A stretch of 64,000 nt of DNA from Jeotgalibacillus terrae (GCF_016908195.1 NZ_JAFBDK010000005.1:62001-126000); one strand, 5' to 3'; counted from the first letter of the stretch, positions 7,489 through 16,697 are shown. Notes: generated by a model from the letters alone, not told the origin. Made by a program: numbers and translations.

Positions 7489-8424
7489 ATGACTTATATT
7501 CTTAGAACACATCAGCTGACAAAAGCTTATCGTGGCGAAGAGGTCGTTTCTGAAGTAAGTATGAACATACGTCACGGAGAAATATATGGTTTTCTGGGCC
7601 CGAATGGTGCAGGTAAAACGACGATCATGAAAATGATGACCAATCTGGTAAAACCGACTGGAGGGGAAATTGAAATACTGGGTGAAAAAGTGCATGCTAC
7701 ATCTTATGAATTGTTAAAGAGGATAGGCAGCATGATCGAATACCCGATCTTTTATGAAAAACTTACGGCCAGAAAAAACCTGGAGCTCCATTGTGAATAT
7801 ATGGGCTATTACGACAAAAAGGCGATTAAAGAAACGCTGGAGCTTGTTAATTTAGTGAATATAGAAAATAAGCCGGTGAAAGACTTTTCGCTGGGTATGA
7901 AGCAGCGTCTCGGCCTTGCGCGGGCAATCATTACCAAGCCTGAGATTCTCATTTTAGATGAACCGGTAAATGGCCTCGATCCCGGCGGCATGCATGAGCT
8001 GCGTGAAATATTTATAAAACTTAGCAGGCAATACGGTCTTACGCTGCTTATCTCGAGTCATAATCTGGCGGAAATCGAACAGATTGCAGATACGATCGGT
8101 GTCATCCGCAAAGGGAAATTAATTAAAGAAGCTTCTATGGAAGAGATTCGTAATACCCATGCGAATCACCTGGAGCTTGTTGTTCGTGATTATCCGAAAG
8201 CGGCCTTCGTGCTCGAGAATAAATTACAGGTGAGCAACTTCCGTGTCAAGGAAGATAAAGGCATCATTCATATCTATGATCATCATGTGTCACAGAACGA
8301 TGTTATTCAATCAATGGTTCAAAACCAGGTTGAAATCGCTTCTATCAATTATAAAAAGCAGCCTCTTGAAGATTACTTCCTGCAGCTGATAGAAGGAGAC
8401 CGTTCTCATGCTGAACTTAATTAA
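7489..8424 (+). CDS. ABC transporter ATP-binding protein, YcbN-like
   Basis: A 311-residue ATPase of the drug/peptide exporter (ABC-2) class. Walker A is GPNGAGKTT, the signature is FSLGMKQRLGLARA, Walker B is ILILDEPVNGLDP and the H-loop is SSHN. The ~90-residue C-terminal extension is typical of bacitracin/lantibiotic-type exporters. The start at 7489 follows GAGAGGAG; an upstream in-frame ATG at 7435 would run through the putative promoter. The permease gene overlaps its end by 17 bases, indicating a two-gene transcription unit. The substrate is inferred to be a toxic compound from the TCS context. Confidence 0.9.
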   Translation: MTYILRTHQLTKAYRGEEVVSEVSMNIRHGEIYGFLGPNGAGKTTIMKMMTNLVKPTGGEIEILGEKVHATSYELLKRIGSMIEYPIFYEKLTARKNLELHCEYMGYYDKKAIKETLELVNLVNIENKPVKDFSLGMKQRLGLARAIITKPEILILDEPVNGLDPGGMHELREIFIKLSRQYGLTLLISSHNLAEIEQIADTIGVIRKGKLIKEASMEEIRNTHANHLELVVRDYPKAAFVLENKLQVSNFRVKEDKGIIHIYDHHVSQNDVIQSMVQNQVEIASINYKKQPLEDYFLQLIEGDRSHAELN

Positions 8425-9100
8425 ACTTGAACTGAGAAGAATGAACATAAAGAGTGTTGCTTTGAGCTTTTTACTTATCAATACAGCTATTGTCAGTATG
8501 ATGATGCTCATCAGTATCGAGCCGGAAGCAGTCACTGAATTTCTGACAAGTATTGATGATGTTCAGATGCTGATCGAACTCCTTGTCATCGCAGCATTTG
8601 TGATTTATGCAGCAGTGCTGATGTCTCATATTATTATTGAAGAATTCAAGAATAAGACGATTACACTGCTGTTTATGTATCCGGTTAGTCGGAGAAAATT
8701 ACTGATGGCCAAGCTGATCATCATTAGCCTGTTTACTTTTTTCTTCATCATTGCTTCAGTGTTGATCGTCTACTACAGCTTCTCGGTATTCAATCGTTTT
8801 TATATGTTTACACCACTTGAACTTGGATACACACTGTCTTCTGACTATATGCTCCACCTAGTGTTGCTGGCAGTCGCTTGTGTTGGACTGTCTTTGATTC
8901 CGCTGTTCTTCGGCATGAGAAAATATTCGGTGCCTGCTACGATCACTTCATCTATCTTCATCGTCGCACTGCTGTCATCTTCAGTGAACACAGATGACAC
9001 AAACCTTTTTTCAATTACAGCCATACCGATTTTGCTCGGTGTGATCGGATTCATTACCGCGAACCTGGTAGTGAACCAGGCTGTAAAAAAAGACTTTTAA
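8408..9100 (+). CDS. ABC-2 type transporter permease, YcbO-like
   Basis: A 230-residue permease with about six TM helices and the cytoplasmic coupling segment IIEEFKNKTITLLFMYPVSR typical of ABC-2 exporters. It starts inside the 3' end of the ATPase gene (17-base overlap) behind AGAAGGAGA. With the upstream ATPase it forms a homodimeric exporter core, probably controlled by the adjacent two-component system. No extracellular domain is present, unlike BceB-type permeases. Confidence 0.88.
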   Translation: MLNLIKLELRRMNIKSVALSFLLINTAIVSMMMLISIEPEAVTEFLTSIDDVQMLIELLVIAAFVIYAAVLMSHIIIEEFKNKTITLLFMYPVSRRKLLMAKLIIISLFTFFFIIASVLIVYYSFSVFNRFYMFTPLELGYTLSSDYMLHLVLLAVACVGLSLIPLFFGMRKYSVPATITSSIFIVALLSSSVNTDDTNLFSITAIPILLGVIGFITANLVVNQAVKKDF

Positions 9101-9121
9101 CAATCGAAGCACATCACACTA

Positions 9122-9137
9122 ATCATCAGCTGATGAT
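9122..9137. repeat. Perfect 16-bp palindrome after the permease gene
   Basis: ATCATCAGCTGATGAT follows the permease stop by about 20 bases. It lacks a downstream T-run, so it may be a weak terminator, an mRNA 3' stabiliser or a protein site. Function unknown. Confidence 0.35.
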
Positions 9138-9274
9138 CAGTTATTCCCCCTTCTGAAAATGACATTGAAGTTGATGAAAGTGAAATAAGTCATTTCAGGA
9201 GGAGGAAGCTGTTAAGAAGCAAAACGAAACTTTTTTACTTAAGAGCCCGTAGATAGTAAAAAGGGGTGTGGCGT

Positions 9275-9505
9275 ATGAAGAAGTATGCAGTCTTTATTTT
9301 AAGCTTAGCTATCTTATACATAAGCTATCAAATCATATCAGGACTGGTTTTAACAGCTCTCTATGTTCCTGATCTATCAATGGGCATCATAAGTACAAGC
9401 GGGGAAGTCGCGTTTGGCGGGTCTCCGGCGATTCACTTTCTGGCAATTTTATTGATCGCAACGATTGCTTATTTCTTATCACAGAAAATGATTAGAACGA
9501 CATAA
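9275..9505 (+). CDS. Small two-helix membrane protein
   Basis: A 76-residue protein with TM segments near residues 5-28 and 54-72, separated by a polar loop containing STSGEVAFGGSP. ATG at 9275 is chosen over GTG at 9266 because AAAAGGGG precedes it at suitable spacing. It is monocistronic and followed by a strong terminator. The family is not recognised. Confidence 0.65.
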   Translation: MKKYAVFILSLAILYISYQIISGLVLTALYVPDLSMGIISTSGEVAFGGSPAIHFLAILLIATIAYFLSQKMIRTT

Positions 9506-9514
9506 AAAAATAGG

Positions 9515-9568
9515 CAGGGACGTATATCTCGAATCATTAGACAGAATGATTCGGGGTTTACGTCCCTG
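9515..9568. terminator. Bidirectional terminator
   Basis: CAGGGACGTA (9515-9524) pairs with TACGTCCCTG (9559-9568), with an inner stem CGAATCATT/AATGATTCG. It is flanked by A-run and T-run (TTTTTAATC), so it can serve both the plus gene and the convergent minus gene. The GGGACGTA stem recurs at other terminators in this window. Confidence 0.88.
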
Positions 9569-9585
9569 TTTTTAATCATAAAAAA

Positions 9586-10020
9586 TTATATGATTTTCAA
9601 AAATTTTGGTTCGTAATCCGATAAAACCTCAAAGACCTGACTACCATTCATATAGAGGTGATGTTCCAATTTAGGATTGGTGTGACTGTTGATCAGAGGG
9701 TTTTGATCAAACCACTTGATGTATTCAGAATTGGAAACTTTGTAAAAGTATAAGGAATCTTCATCAACCACATCTGACAGGTCAACTTGCTTGCTGATTA
9801 AATCAAATCTACCGTATTCGGTTGAGAATCTGTATGACCACACATAATACTCTACTGGAGAAATGGTCTGATCATATATCACTTCAAATTTGTTCCCTTT
9901 TACATCATCAAATTTAATTTTCAAGTATTCAAAGTGAGGTATCACTTCAAAAAATCCCAAATCTGCAAGATTACGACCTTTCATTGATGTAATGGGTTGC
10001 CAGGCGTGCAAGGTTTCCAT
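9586..10020 (-). CDS. Hypothetical protein
   Basis: A 144-residue soluble protein rich in Tyr, Phe and Asp, with no signal peptide or TM helix. Pieces such as VEYYVWSYRFSTEYGRFDL and YIKWFDQNPL suggest a compact alpha/beta fold. Such sequences resemble small immunity-like or DUF proteins, but I do not recognise a family. A G-rich ribosome binding site (AGGGGGG) precedes the ATG. It converges on the terminator at 9515-9568. Confidence 0.65.
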   Translation of the reverse strand: METLHAWQPITSMKGRNLADLGFFEVIPHFEYLKIKFDDVKGNKFEVIYDQTISPVEYYVWSYRFSTEYGRFDLISKQVDLSDVVDEDSLYFYKVSNSEYIKWFDQNPLINSHTNPKLEHHLYMNGSQVFEVLSDYEPKFLKII

Positions 10021-10065
10021 TTAATAAGCCCCCTGGAAATATGTATTGAATTTAATACAAGCATC

Positions 10066-10407
10066 CTATTTTTTCTTTGTATCGTATAAATCTTTATACA
10101 TGATCACGATAAGAACGAAAACATATAAAGGGATAAAGAAATCACGACTATTAAAAACGCTATCTTCCACAGTTAGGTCCAATAGAACACTTACTGCTAC
10201 AGAGATCATGCTCATCATGCTAATAAAAACAAAAACCTGTTTGTTTTCTATGAAATAATCCCGTTTTATATCAATTACGATATACAGTATTGAAAAAACA
10301 ATTAAAATAATACGTGTTACAAATAAAAATTCATATTGAAGAAAAAAAGTTCCTATTAAAAACAGAAGGGCTAGTATAGGAACAAGTAAAGAAAGGATTT
10401 TTTGCAT
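10066..10407 (-). CDS. Hypothetical four-helix membrane protein
   Basis: A 113-residue hydrophobic protein with four predicted TM segments and a short basic C-terminus (YDTKKK). CGGGAG precedes the start. It lies 45 bases upstream of the hypothetical soluble gene on the same strand and may be co-transcribed with it. The family is not recognised. Confidence 0.65.
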   Translation of the reverse strand: MQKILSLLVPILALLFLIGTFFLQYEFLFVTRIILIVFSILYIVIDIKRDYFIENKQVFVFISMMSMISVAVSVLLDLTVEDSVFNSRDFFIPLYVFVLIVIMYKDLYDTKKK

Positions 10408-10486
10408 AACAAACTCCCGTCATAGATACTTTAAGTATTTTCTTTAGGTGTGAAGGGGCGGGGGTGAATCTTAAGCTTTGAGCTTC

Positions 10487-10681
10487 TCAACCTTTATCAT
10501 CCCTGCGTAACTGTCTGATTTTCCACGTAAATAAAATATAATATACTCCAGCAGCAACAATCATAAATGAGTAGTAAATCTGATTAAATAAGCTATCGTT
10601 AAATTCTTCGATTGTTCCAGGTATCGTGACCGTAATTAACACTAAAGTAACAACGATAAACACTGCAATGTGTCTGGCCAT
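10487..10681 (-). CDS. Small two-helix membrane protein
   Basis: A 64-residue protein with an N-terminal TM helix (residues 4-20) and a second near residues 32-50, ending in a basic, charged tail (KIRQLRRDDKG). The start at 10681 is preferred to the ATG at 10687 because GGAGG abuts the latter. It begins 16 bases after the stop of the 51-residue gene upstream, so the two probably form one transcript. The function is unknown. Confidence 0.6.
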   Translation of the reverse strand: MARHIAVFIVVTLVLITVTIPGTIEEFNDSLFNQIYYSFMIVAAGVYYILFTWKIRQLRRDDKG

Positions 10682-10697
10682 TATCATCCTCCCTCCA

Positions 10698-10853
10698 TTA
10701 CAAAATCACAAACAAGATAACATTAATGACTACTATAGTAGCAACCAGTCCTAATACGAGCTTTTTGACTGTAATCGTTCTGTCTCCACGTTTCTTCATG
10801 CCTAGAAGGATTAGGGCAATACTTAAAATCAATAAACTAAAAACAACTTCCAT
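10698..10853 (-). CDS. Small two-helix membrane protein (51 aa)
   Basis: A short frame of 51 codons beginning MEVVFSLLILSIALILLG, then a KKRGDRTITVKK polar link and a second helix, LVLGLVATIVVINVILFVIL. The ribosome binding site GAGGAG lies 7 bases before the ATG. The tight spacing to the next small gene, the clear ribosome binding site and the TM-link-TM design support a real gene. The family is not recognised. Confidence 0.6.
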   Translation of the reverse strand: MEVVFSLLILSIALILLGMKKRGDRTITVKKLVLGLVATIVVINVILFVIL

Positions 10854-11004
10854 GTGCTCACTCCTCATAACATGCCGGCTAATCCGCTGCTGCCAAATTT
10901 ATATACCTATAATACCATTTTTTACAATGTGAAGTTTTCAGTCAATTTGGCATCTCTGACGTGTTGTTGGTATACTATAATTACCAATTTAAGGAGGAGA
11001 TCCA

Positions 11005-11424
11005 ATGACTCGTTCTGATATCACTAAAACAAATTGGGTTATCTATGGCTTTGCATTGTTTGCTGGAATCGCCTTAACAATCGTTGCATTTGTAGAGACA
11101 GCGAATCCGGGGACAGGATCTGATGCCGGGCAGTCACGGTTCGGTTTTGCACTCAATGAAGCGCTGATGTATGCTGCTGTCTCAGTCTTTTTCATTCTCC
11201 TGCTTCTATTAGTATGGAAGAAAATTAAACCATATCATATAACTGCTTTAACCTTTGTATCTGCTTTGCTGATTAATAATCTGGTTCTCTCAGTTACGAG
11301 CGGATGGGTTGGACTGGCGGGGATGATGATCCTATTTTTCGGAGCAATTCTTTCTATTTTAATGAGCCTGTTCGTGTTTATCGCGACCCGGATATCAAAG
11401 AAACGTATGCTTGCAGAAGGATAA
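11005..11424 (+). CDS. Hypothetical four-helix membrane protein
   Basis: A 139-residue protein with four TM helices (about residues 11-29, 51-72, 79-98 and 103-128). A polar loop, TANPGTGSDAGQSRFGF, sits between helices 1 and 2. AAGGAGGAG lies before the ATG. It is a single-gene unit. No family is recognised. Confidence 0.7.
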   Translation: MTRSDITKTNWVIYGFALFAGIALTIVAFVETANPGTGSDAGQSRFGFALNEALMYAAVSVFFILLLLLVWKKIKPYHITALTFVSALLINNLVLSVTSGWVGLAGMMILFFGAILSILMSLFVFIATRISKKRMLAEG

Positions 11425-11535
11425 ATTGCAGGCATACGGGGCGTGAATGTGAATGGCAGAGGAATTGCGATTTAGTGTTCACGTTCCTTAGTGTTTTTTA
11501 GCTGATTAAGAAACATTTAATAAGAAAGGTTGTTC

Positions 11536-12279
11536 ATGATGAAACACATCTATGCTTTTGAAGACATAAAGGAATATGAAACTCACAAAGATATCATCCA
11601 GCGCTTCAGCAAGCGGCTGGAGGAATATCAATACATATTGGAAAAAGAGTACTTGCTAATGGATCAGCCAAAAGGAATTATATGGACGTCGGCAGAAGCT
11701 GCAACCACTGTATTTTCTGAGATTCCAATCCCTGCGTTTACCAATAAAAATACAATTTACATCACACCTGACGTAGCAGCCTGGAGAAAACTTTTTGTTG
11801 AGCAATTGGACGGTAAGGACCTTCCTCATATCGAGCGTTTTTATAAAGAACTTTCAGAGAATCACATCCTGCAAATATTAGGGCATGAATTAACACATCA
11901 CTCTGATTTGTTTCTTGAGGATTTTGACGATGAGCGTGAGGACAGCATTTGGTTTGAAGAAGGCATGTGCGAATATTTGCCTCGAAAGTTCCTTTTAAGT
12001 GAGAAGGAATTTGATGAAATCACAGCGGTCGAAGAAGAGTTAGTGGAGGCGTTCTCAGAAGAATACGGTGACCGGTCTATCGATGAGTTTGGCAGCGGCT
12101 CTTACACATCCAGCTTATCAAGCATCATGTTCGATTACTGGAGAAGCTATCTGTACATAAAACATTTGGTGGAGGTCCGTTTTAAAGATGATATTCAGGC
12201 CGTTTTTGAAGAATATCATAAGTGGGATCAGGAAGGGCGGATATGCTCGCTGAGTGAATATTTTGAGCTGGATCAATAA
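11536..12279 (+). CDS. Putative zinc metalloprotease (HExxH, gluzincin-like)
   Basis: A 247-residue protein without signal peptide. It contains GHELTHHSD, giving HExxH ligands His117 and His121, followed by WFEEGMCEY with Glu141 as candidate third ligand, the layout of gluzincin peptidases. The flanking regions are acidic and helical. ATG at 11536 follows AAAGG; another ATG lies at 11539. Peptidase activity is inferred from the motif only, and neither substrate nor partner is evident. The family is not named with confidence. Confidence 0.7.
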   Translation: MMKHIYAFEDIKEYETHKDIIQRFSKRLEEYQYILEKEYLLMDQPKGIIWTSAEAATTVFSEIPIPAFTNKNTIYITPDVAAWRKLFVEQLDGKDLPHIERFYKELSENHILQILGHELTHHSDLFLEDFDDEREDSIWFEEGMCEYLPRKFLLSEKEFDEITAVEEELVEAFSEEYGDRSIDEFGSGSYTSSLSSIMFDYWRSYLYIKHLVEVRFKDDIQAVFEEYHKWDQEGRICSLSEYFELDQ

Positions 12280-12286
12280 TAATTCT

Positions 12287-12335
12287 GTGTCAGGAGCAAC
12301 TTCCATATCAAACTTGTGGAAATTGCTCCTGACAC
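12287..12335. terminator. Bidirectional terminator
   Basis: GTGTCAGGAGCAA (12287-12299) pairs perfectly with TTGCTCCTGACAC (12323-12335), with an inner TTCCA/TGGAA stem. It lies between convergent genes and is followed by GTTTTC. Confidence 0.85.
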
Positions 12336-12339
12336 GTTT

Positions 12340-13968
12340 TCACTTACTCAATCGAATCCTCCTGAACCCAAGTGTCCACACAATCAGAATAGCGACCAAC
12401 AGAATACCGAGATAAATCTCGAGACCAATTGTCCAGTTGTTAAACAGGACGTGGATCAGGCAGAAACCGCCGATCACCAGCATCATCATGAATGCTTTGA
12501 TGCCCTCCTGATGCTGCGCGACTGAAAAAGGCTGACTGAACGGTAAGCTTTTTCCGTTTAGTACAAGTGTACAGATCGCTGCATAAAGTATGGCAGTCGC
12601 AACGATCACGAGAAGGTCGAGCCAGATTCTCCCGGAGAAAATCCAGATGAAAACAGGTGCTAAAATCAGCATAACCGGTAAATAAAACATCACCAGTACA
12701 CTCTTCGTCAGTCCTCTGTCAATTAACACACGATCTCTTAAAGGCATTGCCGCATAAATCCAGGACCCTTTATATGCCCCGGAGTATTTCACCATTGAAA
12801 GAACGGTCGGAATCACCAGCAGCGTAAAATAAAACAAATAATAAGAGCTGCCTTCTCTAAGCGCTTCAAAAGATCCATTTTCAATGTTCGTGTACATAAA
12901 CAGAAACGGAATCACAAAGGTAAATCCGACCTGAGGATAGACCTTCAGCTTGAATTCACGTTCACTCTTCATCATTGCAAAAGAGAAGTTCATAAAATTT
13001 CTCTCCTCCTGATCAGGTGCAATGAAGCGAAGAAATGCCTGCTTCAATCGATTTGTCCGCTTCTCTTTACCCTGCTCAACTGTAGAAAGCTTATGAAGAG
13101 AGGATTCGAAGACCGGGATCATTTTGACATAAAGTATCATGGCGATCACCGGGATAATCACAGCTAACACTGCCAGCACGAGGACAAAGAAGCTCCGCTC
13201 TCCAGTCAAAACCGCTTCGTGCAGGGCACCAAACCATACGGGCGGGGTGAAAAGCTGCCACCAGGCCGGGGTAAAGGTCCAGTCGAGGCTGGTCAATTGA
13301 AAAGAGCGTGCCACGAGCTGATAACCAATGAAGATACCAAGTGTTAAAGCAATTTGCATGAAGTTAATGATATTTTTTAATTTCTCCCCATCGAAAAATT
13401 GCAAAATAGCAAAGTAAACGAGTGCAGTCATCATCAGGATAAGAAAGTTCAGCAGGATCAGTTCTGCCAGAAACAGCAGGAAAAATCCGAAACCATTTAC
13501 AAAGAGTGAGACAACCAATGGAATACCAGTCGTAGCAATCGTTAACAGAGACATATACATCGTAATATGAAGCATTTTGGCCGTACTGATCGTACGCTGA
13601 TCCACCGGCTTTGTCATCATCATATTGCGGTCTCTGACATCAAGCAGAACAGATGAAAAATCAGAGATCATCGAGGTCATTAAAATAAACATGAGAATAC
13701 CGAAAATAATGCTCAGCTGAAAGAAATAGTTATCAACAAACAAAAACGGAATCACCGCAAGTCCATATAGCGCATAGATCCACAGTGAGCGGATGAAGTA
13801 GTTTTTTCCTTCCTTGATCTTCGACTGGGCAAAGACAGTCGGCACTCTTCTTGTGTCCATTGTCAGTTTTAGGCCTAGAATCAGCCGGAGCATCGAATAA
13901 TCGATTCCCGCGCGTCTGAATAAAGGAGCGAAACGGTCCAGCAGTCTGAGCGTGGCGAAATTGTTCAT
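12340..13968 (-). CDS. ABC exporter permease, large ABC-2-like protein
   Basis: A 542-residue polytopic protein with about 12 TM helices in two halves and a cytoplasmic middle region (LSTVEQGKEKRTNRL and following). It follows its ATPase gene with a 4-base overlap, so the pair is one exporter. The architecture resembles the large permeases paired with single ATPases in Bacillus, broadly comparable with EcsB-type systems. The specific substrate is unknown. It ends just before a bidirectional terminator. Confidence 0.8.
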   Translation of the reverse strand: MNNFATLRLLDRFAPLFRRAGIDYSMLRLILGLKLTMDTRRVPTVFAQSKIKEGKNYFIRSLWIYALYGLAVIPFLFVDNYFFQLSIIFGILMFILMTSMISDFSSVLLDVRDRNMMMTKPVDQRTISTAKMLHITMYMSLLTIATTGIPLVVSLFVNGFGFFLLFLAELILLNFLILMMTALVYFAILQFFDGEKLKNIINFMQIALTLGIFIGYQLVARSFQLTSLDWTFTPAWWQLFTPPVWFGALHEAVLTGERSFFVLVLAVLAVIIPVIAMILYVKMIPVFESSLHKLSTVEQGKEKRTNRLKQAFLRFIAPDQEERNFMNFSFAMMKSEREFKLKVYPQVGFTFVIPFLFMYTNIENGSFEALREGSSYYLFYFTLLVIPTVLSMVKYSGAYKGSWIYAAMPLRDRVLIDRGLTKSVLVMFYLPVMLILAPVFIWIFSGRIWLDLLVIVATAILYAAICTLVLNGKSLPFSQPFSVAQHQEGIKAFMMMLVIGGFCLIHVLFNNWTIGLEIYLGILLVAILIVWTLGFRRIRLSK

Positions 13969-14753
13969 GCCGGTTCCTCCTGAACGATCGCAACGAAATC
14001 CTCTGCTATTTCTTTATGCTGACTAAAACCGGTAAGACTATTGAATATATCCTGAAGAGATCCTTTCTGATTCTGCTCCTTCAGCTCATCAAAGGTCCCG
14101 TCAGCAGCTATATGACCATTTGAAATCAACACAATCCGGTTGCTGATCTTTTCGACAATGTCCATGATATGAGAAGAGTAAAAAATCGTTTTTCCCTGTG
14201 CCGACAGCTGAGCCAGAATCTCCCTCACAATCAGCATACTGTTCGCATCCAGTCCGCTCAGCGGTTCATCGAGAAATAAGACATCCGGATTGTGCAGCAG
14301 GCTCGAAATAATCAGCACCTTTTGCCGCATCCCTTTAGAAAAAGAGGACAGCCTCGCATTCATGACGTGATCGATCTCAAACTTCATCATCAAACGATGC
14401 GCTTTTTCACGGGCCAGATCCTCTTCAAGACCGTAAAGTCCTGCAATAAATGCGAGGTATTCCTGTGCGGTCAGTGAATCATAGAGCTCAGCATTTTCCG
14501 GGACGTATCCAATCCTTTTTTTATATGTATGGTCCTGATCTTTCAGGTTTTCACCGAAGATCAAAATATTGCCCTCGTATCCATCCACAAGGCCGAGCAT
14601 CATTTTCACCGTCGTACTTTTACCGGCTCCATTCGGCCCGATGTATCCGATAATATCTCCTTCATAAACGGAGAGGTCAATATCCTCCAAAACAAGCTTA
14701 TCCCCAAATCTTTTCGTTACATGTTCGAGCCGGATCACTTCCTGACGCTCCAT
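13965..14753 (-). CDS. ABC transporter ATP-binding protein
   Basis: A 262-residue ATPase. Walker A is GPNGAGKST, the signature is FSKGMRQKVLII, Walker B is VLFLDEPLSGLD and the H-loop is SSHIMD. The start at 14753 follows AAGGAG at 7 bases; an upstream in-frame ATG at 14849 lacks a ribosome binding site and adds an unrelated leader. The permease gene overlaps its stop. Together they form an ABC-2 type exporter of unknown substrate. Confidence 0.9.
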   Translation of the reverse strand: MERQEVIRLEHVTKRFGDKLVLEDIDLSVYEGDIIGYIGPNGAGKSTTVKMMLGLVDGYEGNILIFGENLKDQDHTYKKRIGYVPENAELYDSLTAQEYLAFIAGLYGLEEDLAREKAHRLMMKFEIDHVMNARLSSFSKGMRQKVLIISSLLHNPDVLFLDEPLSGLDANSMLIVREILAQLSAQGKTIFYSSHIMDIVEKISNRIVLISNGHIAADGTFDELKEQNQKGSLQDIFNSLTGFSQHKEIAEDFVAIVQEEPA

Positions 14754-14893
14754 CAAAAAACTCCTTTCTACTTTTAAATTCAATAACTGGCAGGTGACAA
14801 GAAATTCCTTTATATCTATCTTACGTACTTCTAACAACGATTGTTTCAAAATTCTATTACATCCTAATTAAATAGTAATCTAAATAAATAAAA

Positions 14894-14917
14894 CGCTGAA
14901 GCAAATCTGCTTCAGCG
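14894..14917 (-). terminator. Terminator for the luciferase-like oxidoreductase gene
   Basis: A perfect 10-bp stem CGCTGAAGCA/TGCTTCAGCG with a 4-base loop. On the minus strand it is followed by TTTTATTTATTT. Confidence 0.88.
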
Positions 14918-14933
14918 CTTTAATAGCATTGCC

Positions 14934-15926
14934 TTACAATAATTCCTTTGCAAGCAATCTATAAACATTCAATCGTGCTTCCTGAGAATGGGGGATACTG
15001 ACGATCATGGCTTCATCGAAACCGTACTTTTCCTGCTCTGCTTTCAGCCTGTCAGCCACATCTTTGGCTGCACCGACGATATGAAGTGGACGGCGATGCT
15101 GGATCTTGATTTTGTCCATTTCTGTTAGCGGGTAGTCTTTGGCTTCTTCCGGCGTAAGCGGCTGAGCGATTTTACCCTGAGAAAGCCATAGCCCGGCAAT
15201 GTCCTGCGGCAGTGCTTCGTATTCTGCTTCTTCTTGCGTCTCCGCCGCTGTGACCATATAGCACACATTGATTTCAGGCTTTTCCATCAGTGCTGAAGGT
15301 CTGAAATGGTATCGATATGCATCGAGGATGTCTGTGCTCAACTGGCCATTAAAAAACTGTGCAAATGAATACCCGGCACCTAACTTCGCTGTTTCAACCG
15401 CGCTGTTTCCGCTTGATCCCAGCATCCAGGCTTCCGGTAATGTGACATGACCAGGTACTGCAGGGGTTGAGCCATTCAATTTGCCTTCAGGGACCTCATC
15501 ATTGATCAGCTGCATGGCAATTTTAAACTTTTCATACATGTTATCGAGTAAAGGTCTTCGTCCCTCTGATAGTGCATACATGGCACCGCTGTCACCACCA
15601 GGTGCTCGGCCGACGCCGAAGTCGATTCTGCCTGGTGAAAATGCACTCAGCGTCTTGAAGACTTCTGCTAGTTTTAATGGTGAGTAATGCATCATCATCA
15701 CGCCACCGGTGCCAATTCTGATATTTTCTGTTTTTGATGCAAGTCTTGCTGCAATGATTTCAGGTGCAGAGCTGACATGGGATTCTAACCCATGGTGTTC
15801 TGCCATCCACATGCGGTGGTAGCCGAGTTCATCAGCTAATATTGCCAGTTCCTCGGATTTTCTGAGTGCATCAACTGCTGTATGGCCCTTCGTCACAGGC
15901 GCTTGATCAAGTACACTTAATTTCAT
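14934..15926 (-). CDS. LLM class flavin-dependent oxidoreductase (luciferase-like)
   Basis: A 330-residue protein of the bacterial luciferase-like monooxygenase family, which uses reduced flavin and O2 on unassigned small substrates. Visible landmarks are MKLSVLDQAPVTKG at the N-terminus, MWMAEHHG, RIGTGGVMMMHYSPLKLAEV and DFGVGRAPGG. These match the single-subunit LLM group such as YwcH/YvbT of B. subtilis. ATG at 15926 fits the GAAGG ribosome binding site better than 15935. It stands alone and divergent from the TetR gene at 16166. Confidence 0.9.
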   Translation of the reverse strand: MKLSVLDQAPVTKGHTAVDALRKSEELAILADELGYHRMWMAEHHGLESHVSSAPEIIAARLASKTENIRIGTGGVMMMHYSPLKLAEVFKTLSAFSPGRIDFGVGRAPGGDSGAMYALSEGRRPLLDNMYEKFKIAMQLINDEVPEGKLNGSTPAVPGHVTLPEAWMLGSSGNSAVETAKLGAGYSFAQFFNGQLSTDILDAYRYHFRPSALMEKPEINVCYMVTAAETQEEAEYEALPQDIAGLWLSQGKIAQPLTPEEAKDYPLTEMDKIKIQHRRPLHIVGAAKDVADRLKAEQEKYGFDEAMIVSIPHSQEARLNVYRLLAKELL

Positions 15927-16133
15927 TGGAAACATCCTTCTCTCTACTAAATGATCTTAGGTAAAAAAGTAATCTTGTTAGCTTCTGGATACGTCTGATA
16001 AATAACAGGAGGAACTCAGCCTCTCTGTTGTTATAGTTGAGGTGAACTATAGCAGTAACGAATCATTCTTTCAATCTGAACGACTTCCAATCAAAATGGC
16101 TGGCTTGCTCTACATCATCTTCTATGTTACTTT

Positions 16134-16149
16134 TAGAGTGATCATTCTA
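16134..16149. promoter_or_regulatory. TetR operator before the regulator of the MFS pair
   Basis: TAGAGTGATCATTCTA is a 16-bp near-palindrome (14 of 16 positions symmetric) 17 bases before the TetR start. A copy stands before the MFS gene at 16743-16758, and both continue into TCTATCTAA. Confidence 0.65.
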
Positions 16150-16165
16150 TCTAAGGCTGGTGTGT

Positions 16166-16696
16166 ATGAGTAAGAAAAAGCAGGATTTGTTGGAGTGTGC
16201 AGATGGATTGTTTTATGAGAATGGGTTTCACGGTGTTGGCCTTAAGCGTGTAGTAAGTGAGGCTGGTGTTGCTTTGATGACGTTGTATAATCACTTCGAT
16301 TCGAAAGAAGATTTAATTTTAGAAGTGCTGTCTGCCCGTGAAAAGCGTTATTTTTCATTTTTGAATACAGCTGTAGAAGAGGGAAATACGACTGATAAAT
16401 CATCTTTTGCGCTTATTTTGGGCCAATCACATATTAAGTGGCTTGGTACTGAATCGACGAATGGATGTATGTTTTTAAGAGCAAAGGAGGAGTATGCTTT
16501 TGAAAATGAAGCAATAGTCAATCAGGCGATTGGACATAAAGAGTCAATTATTTCATTCTTACAGAAGCATGGTTTTGCTCAAAAGGAGGCCACCCAGTTA
16601 GCCTTGCTGTTTGAGGGAGCTACGTCATTAGCGGAAGTAGTCGGGTTAGAAGCGGCGGCTGATGAGCTATATATTCTGATAAAAAAGGCTTTTTAA
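16166..16696 (+). CDS. TetR family transcriptional regulator
   Basis: A 176-residue repressor. The helix-turn-helix region (residues 8-52) includes LFYENGFHGVGLKRVVSEAG and MTLYNHFDSKEDLI, the YNHF motif being characteristic of the family. The C-terminal domain (NGCMFLRAKEEY) resembles the TetR_C group that often controls efflux pumps. ATG at 16166 is preferred over GTG at 16160. An almost identical palindrome precedes both this gene and the following MFS transporter, so it likely represses itself and the pump. Confidence 0.92.
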   Translation: MSKKKQDLLECADGLFYENGFHGVGLKRVVSEAGVALMTLYNHFDSKEDLILEVLSAREKRYFSFLNTAVEEGNTTDKSSFALILGQSHIKWLGTESTNGCMFLRAKEEYAFENEAIVNQAIGHKESIISFLQKHGFAQKEATQLALLFEGATSLAEVVGLEAAADELYILIKKAF

Positions 16697-16697
16697 G

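Noticed and set aside
9122-9137. Palindrome after the YcbO-like gene as a terminator
   Set aside because: Perfect stem but no U-run, so recorded as a repeat only.
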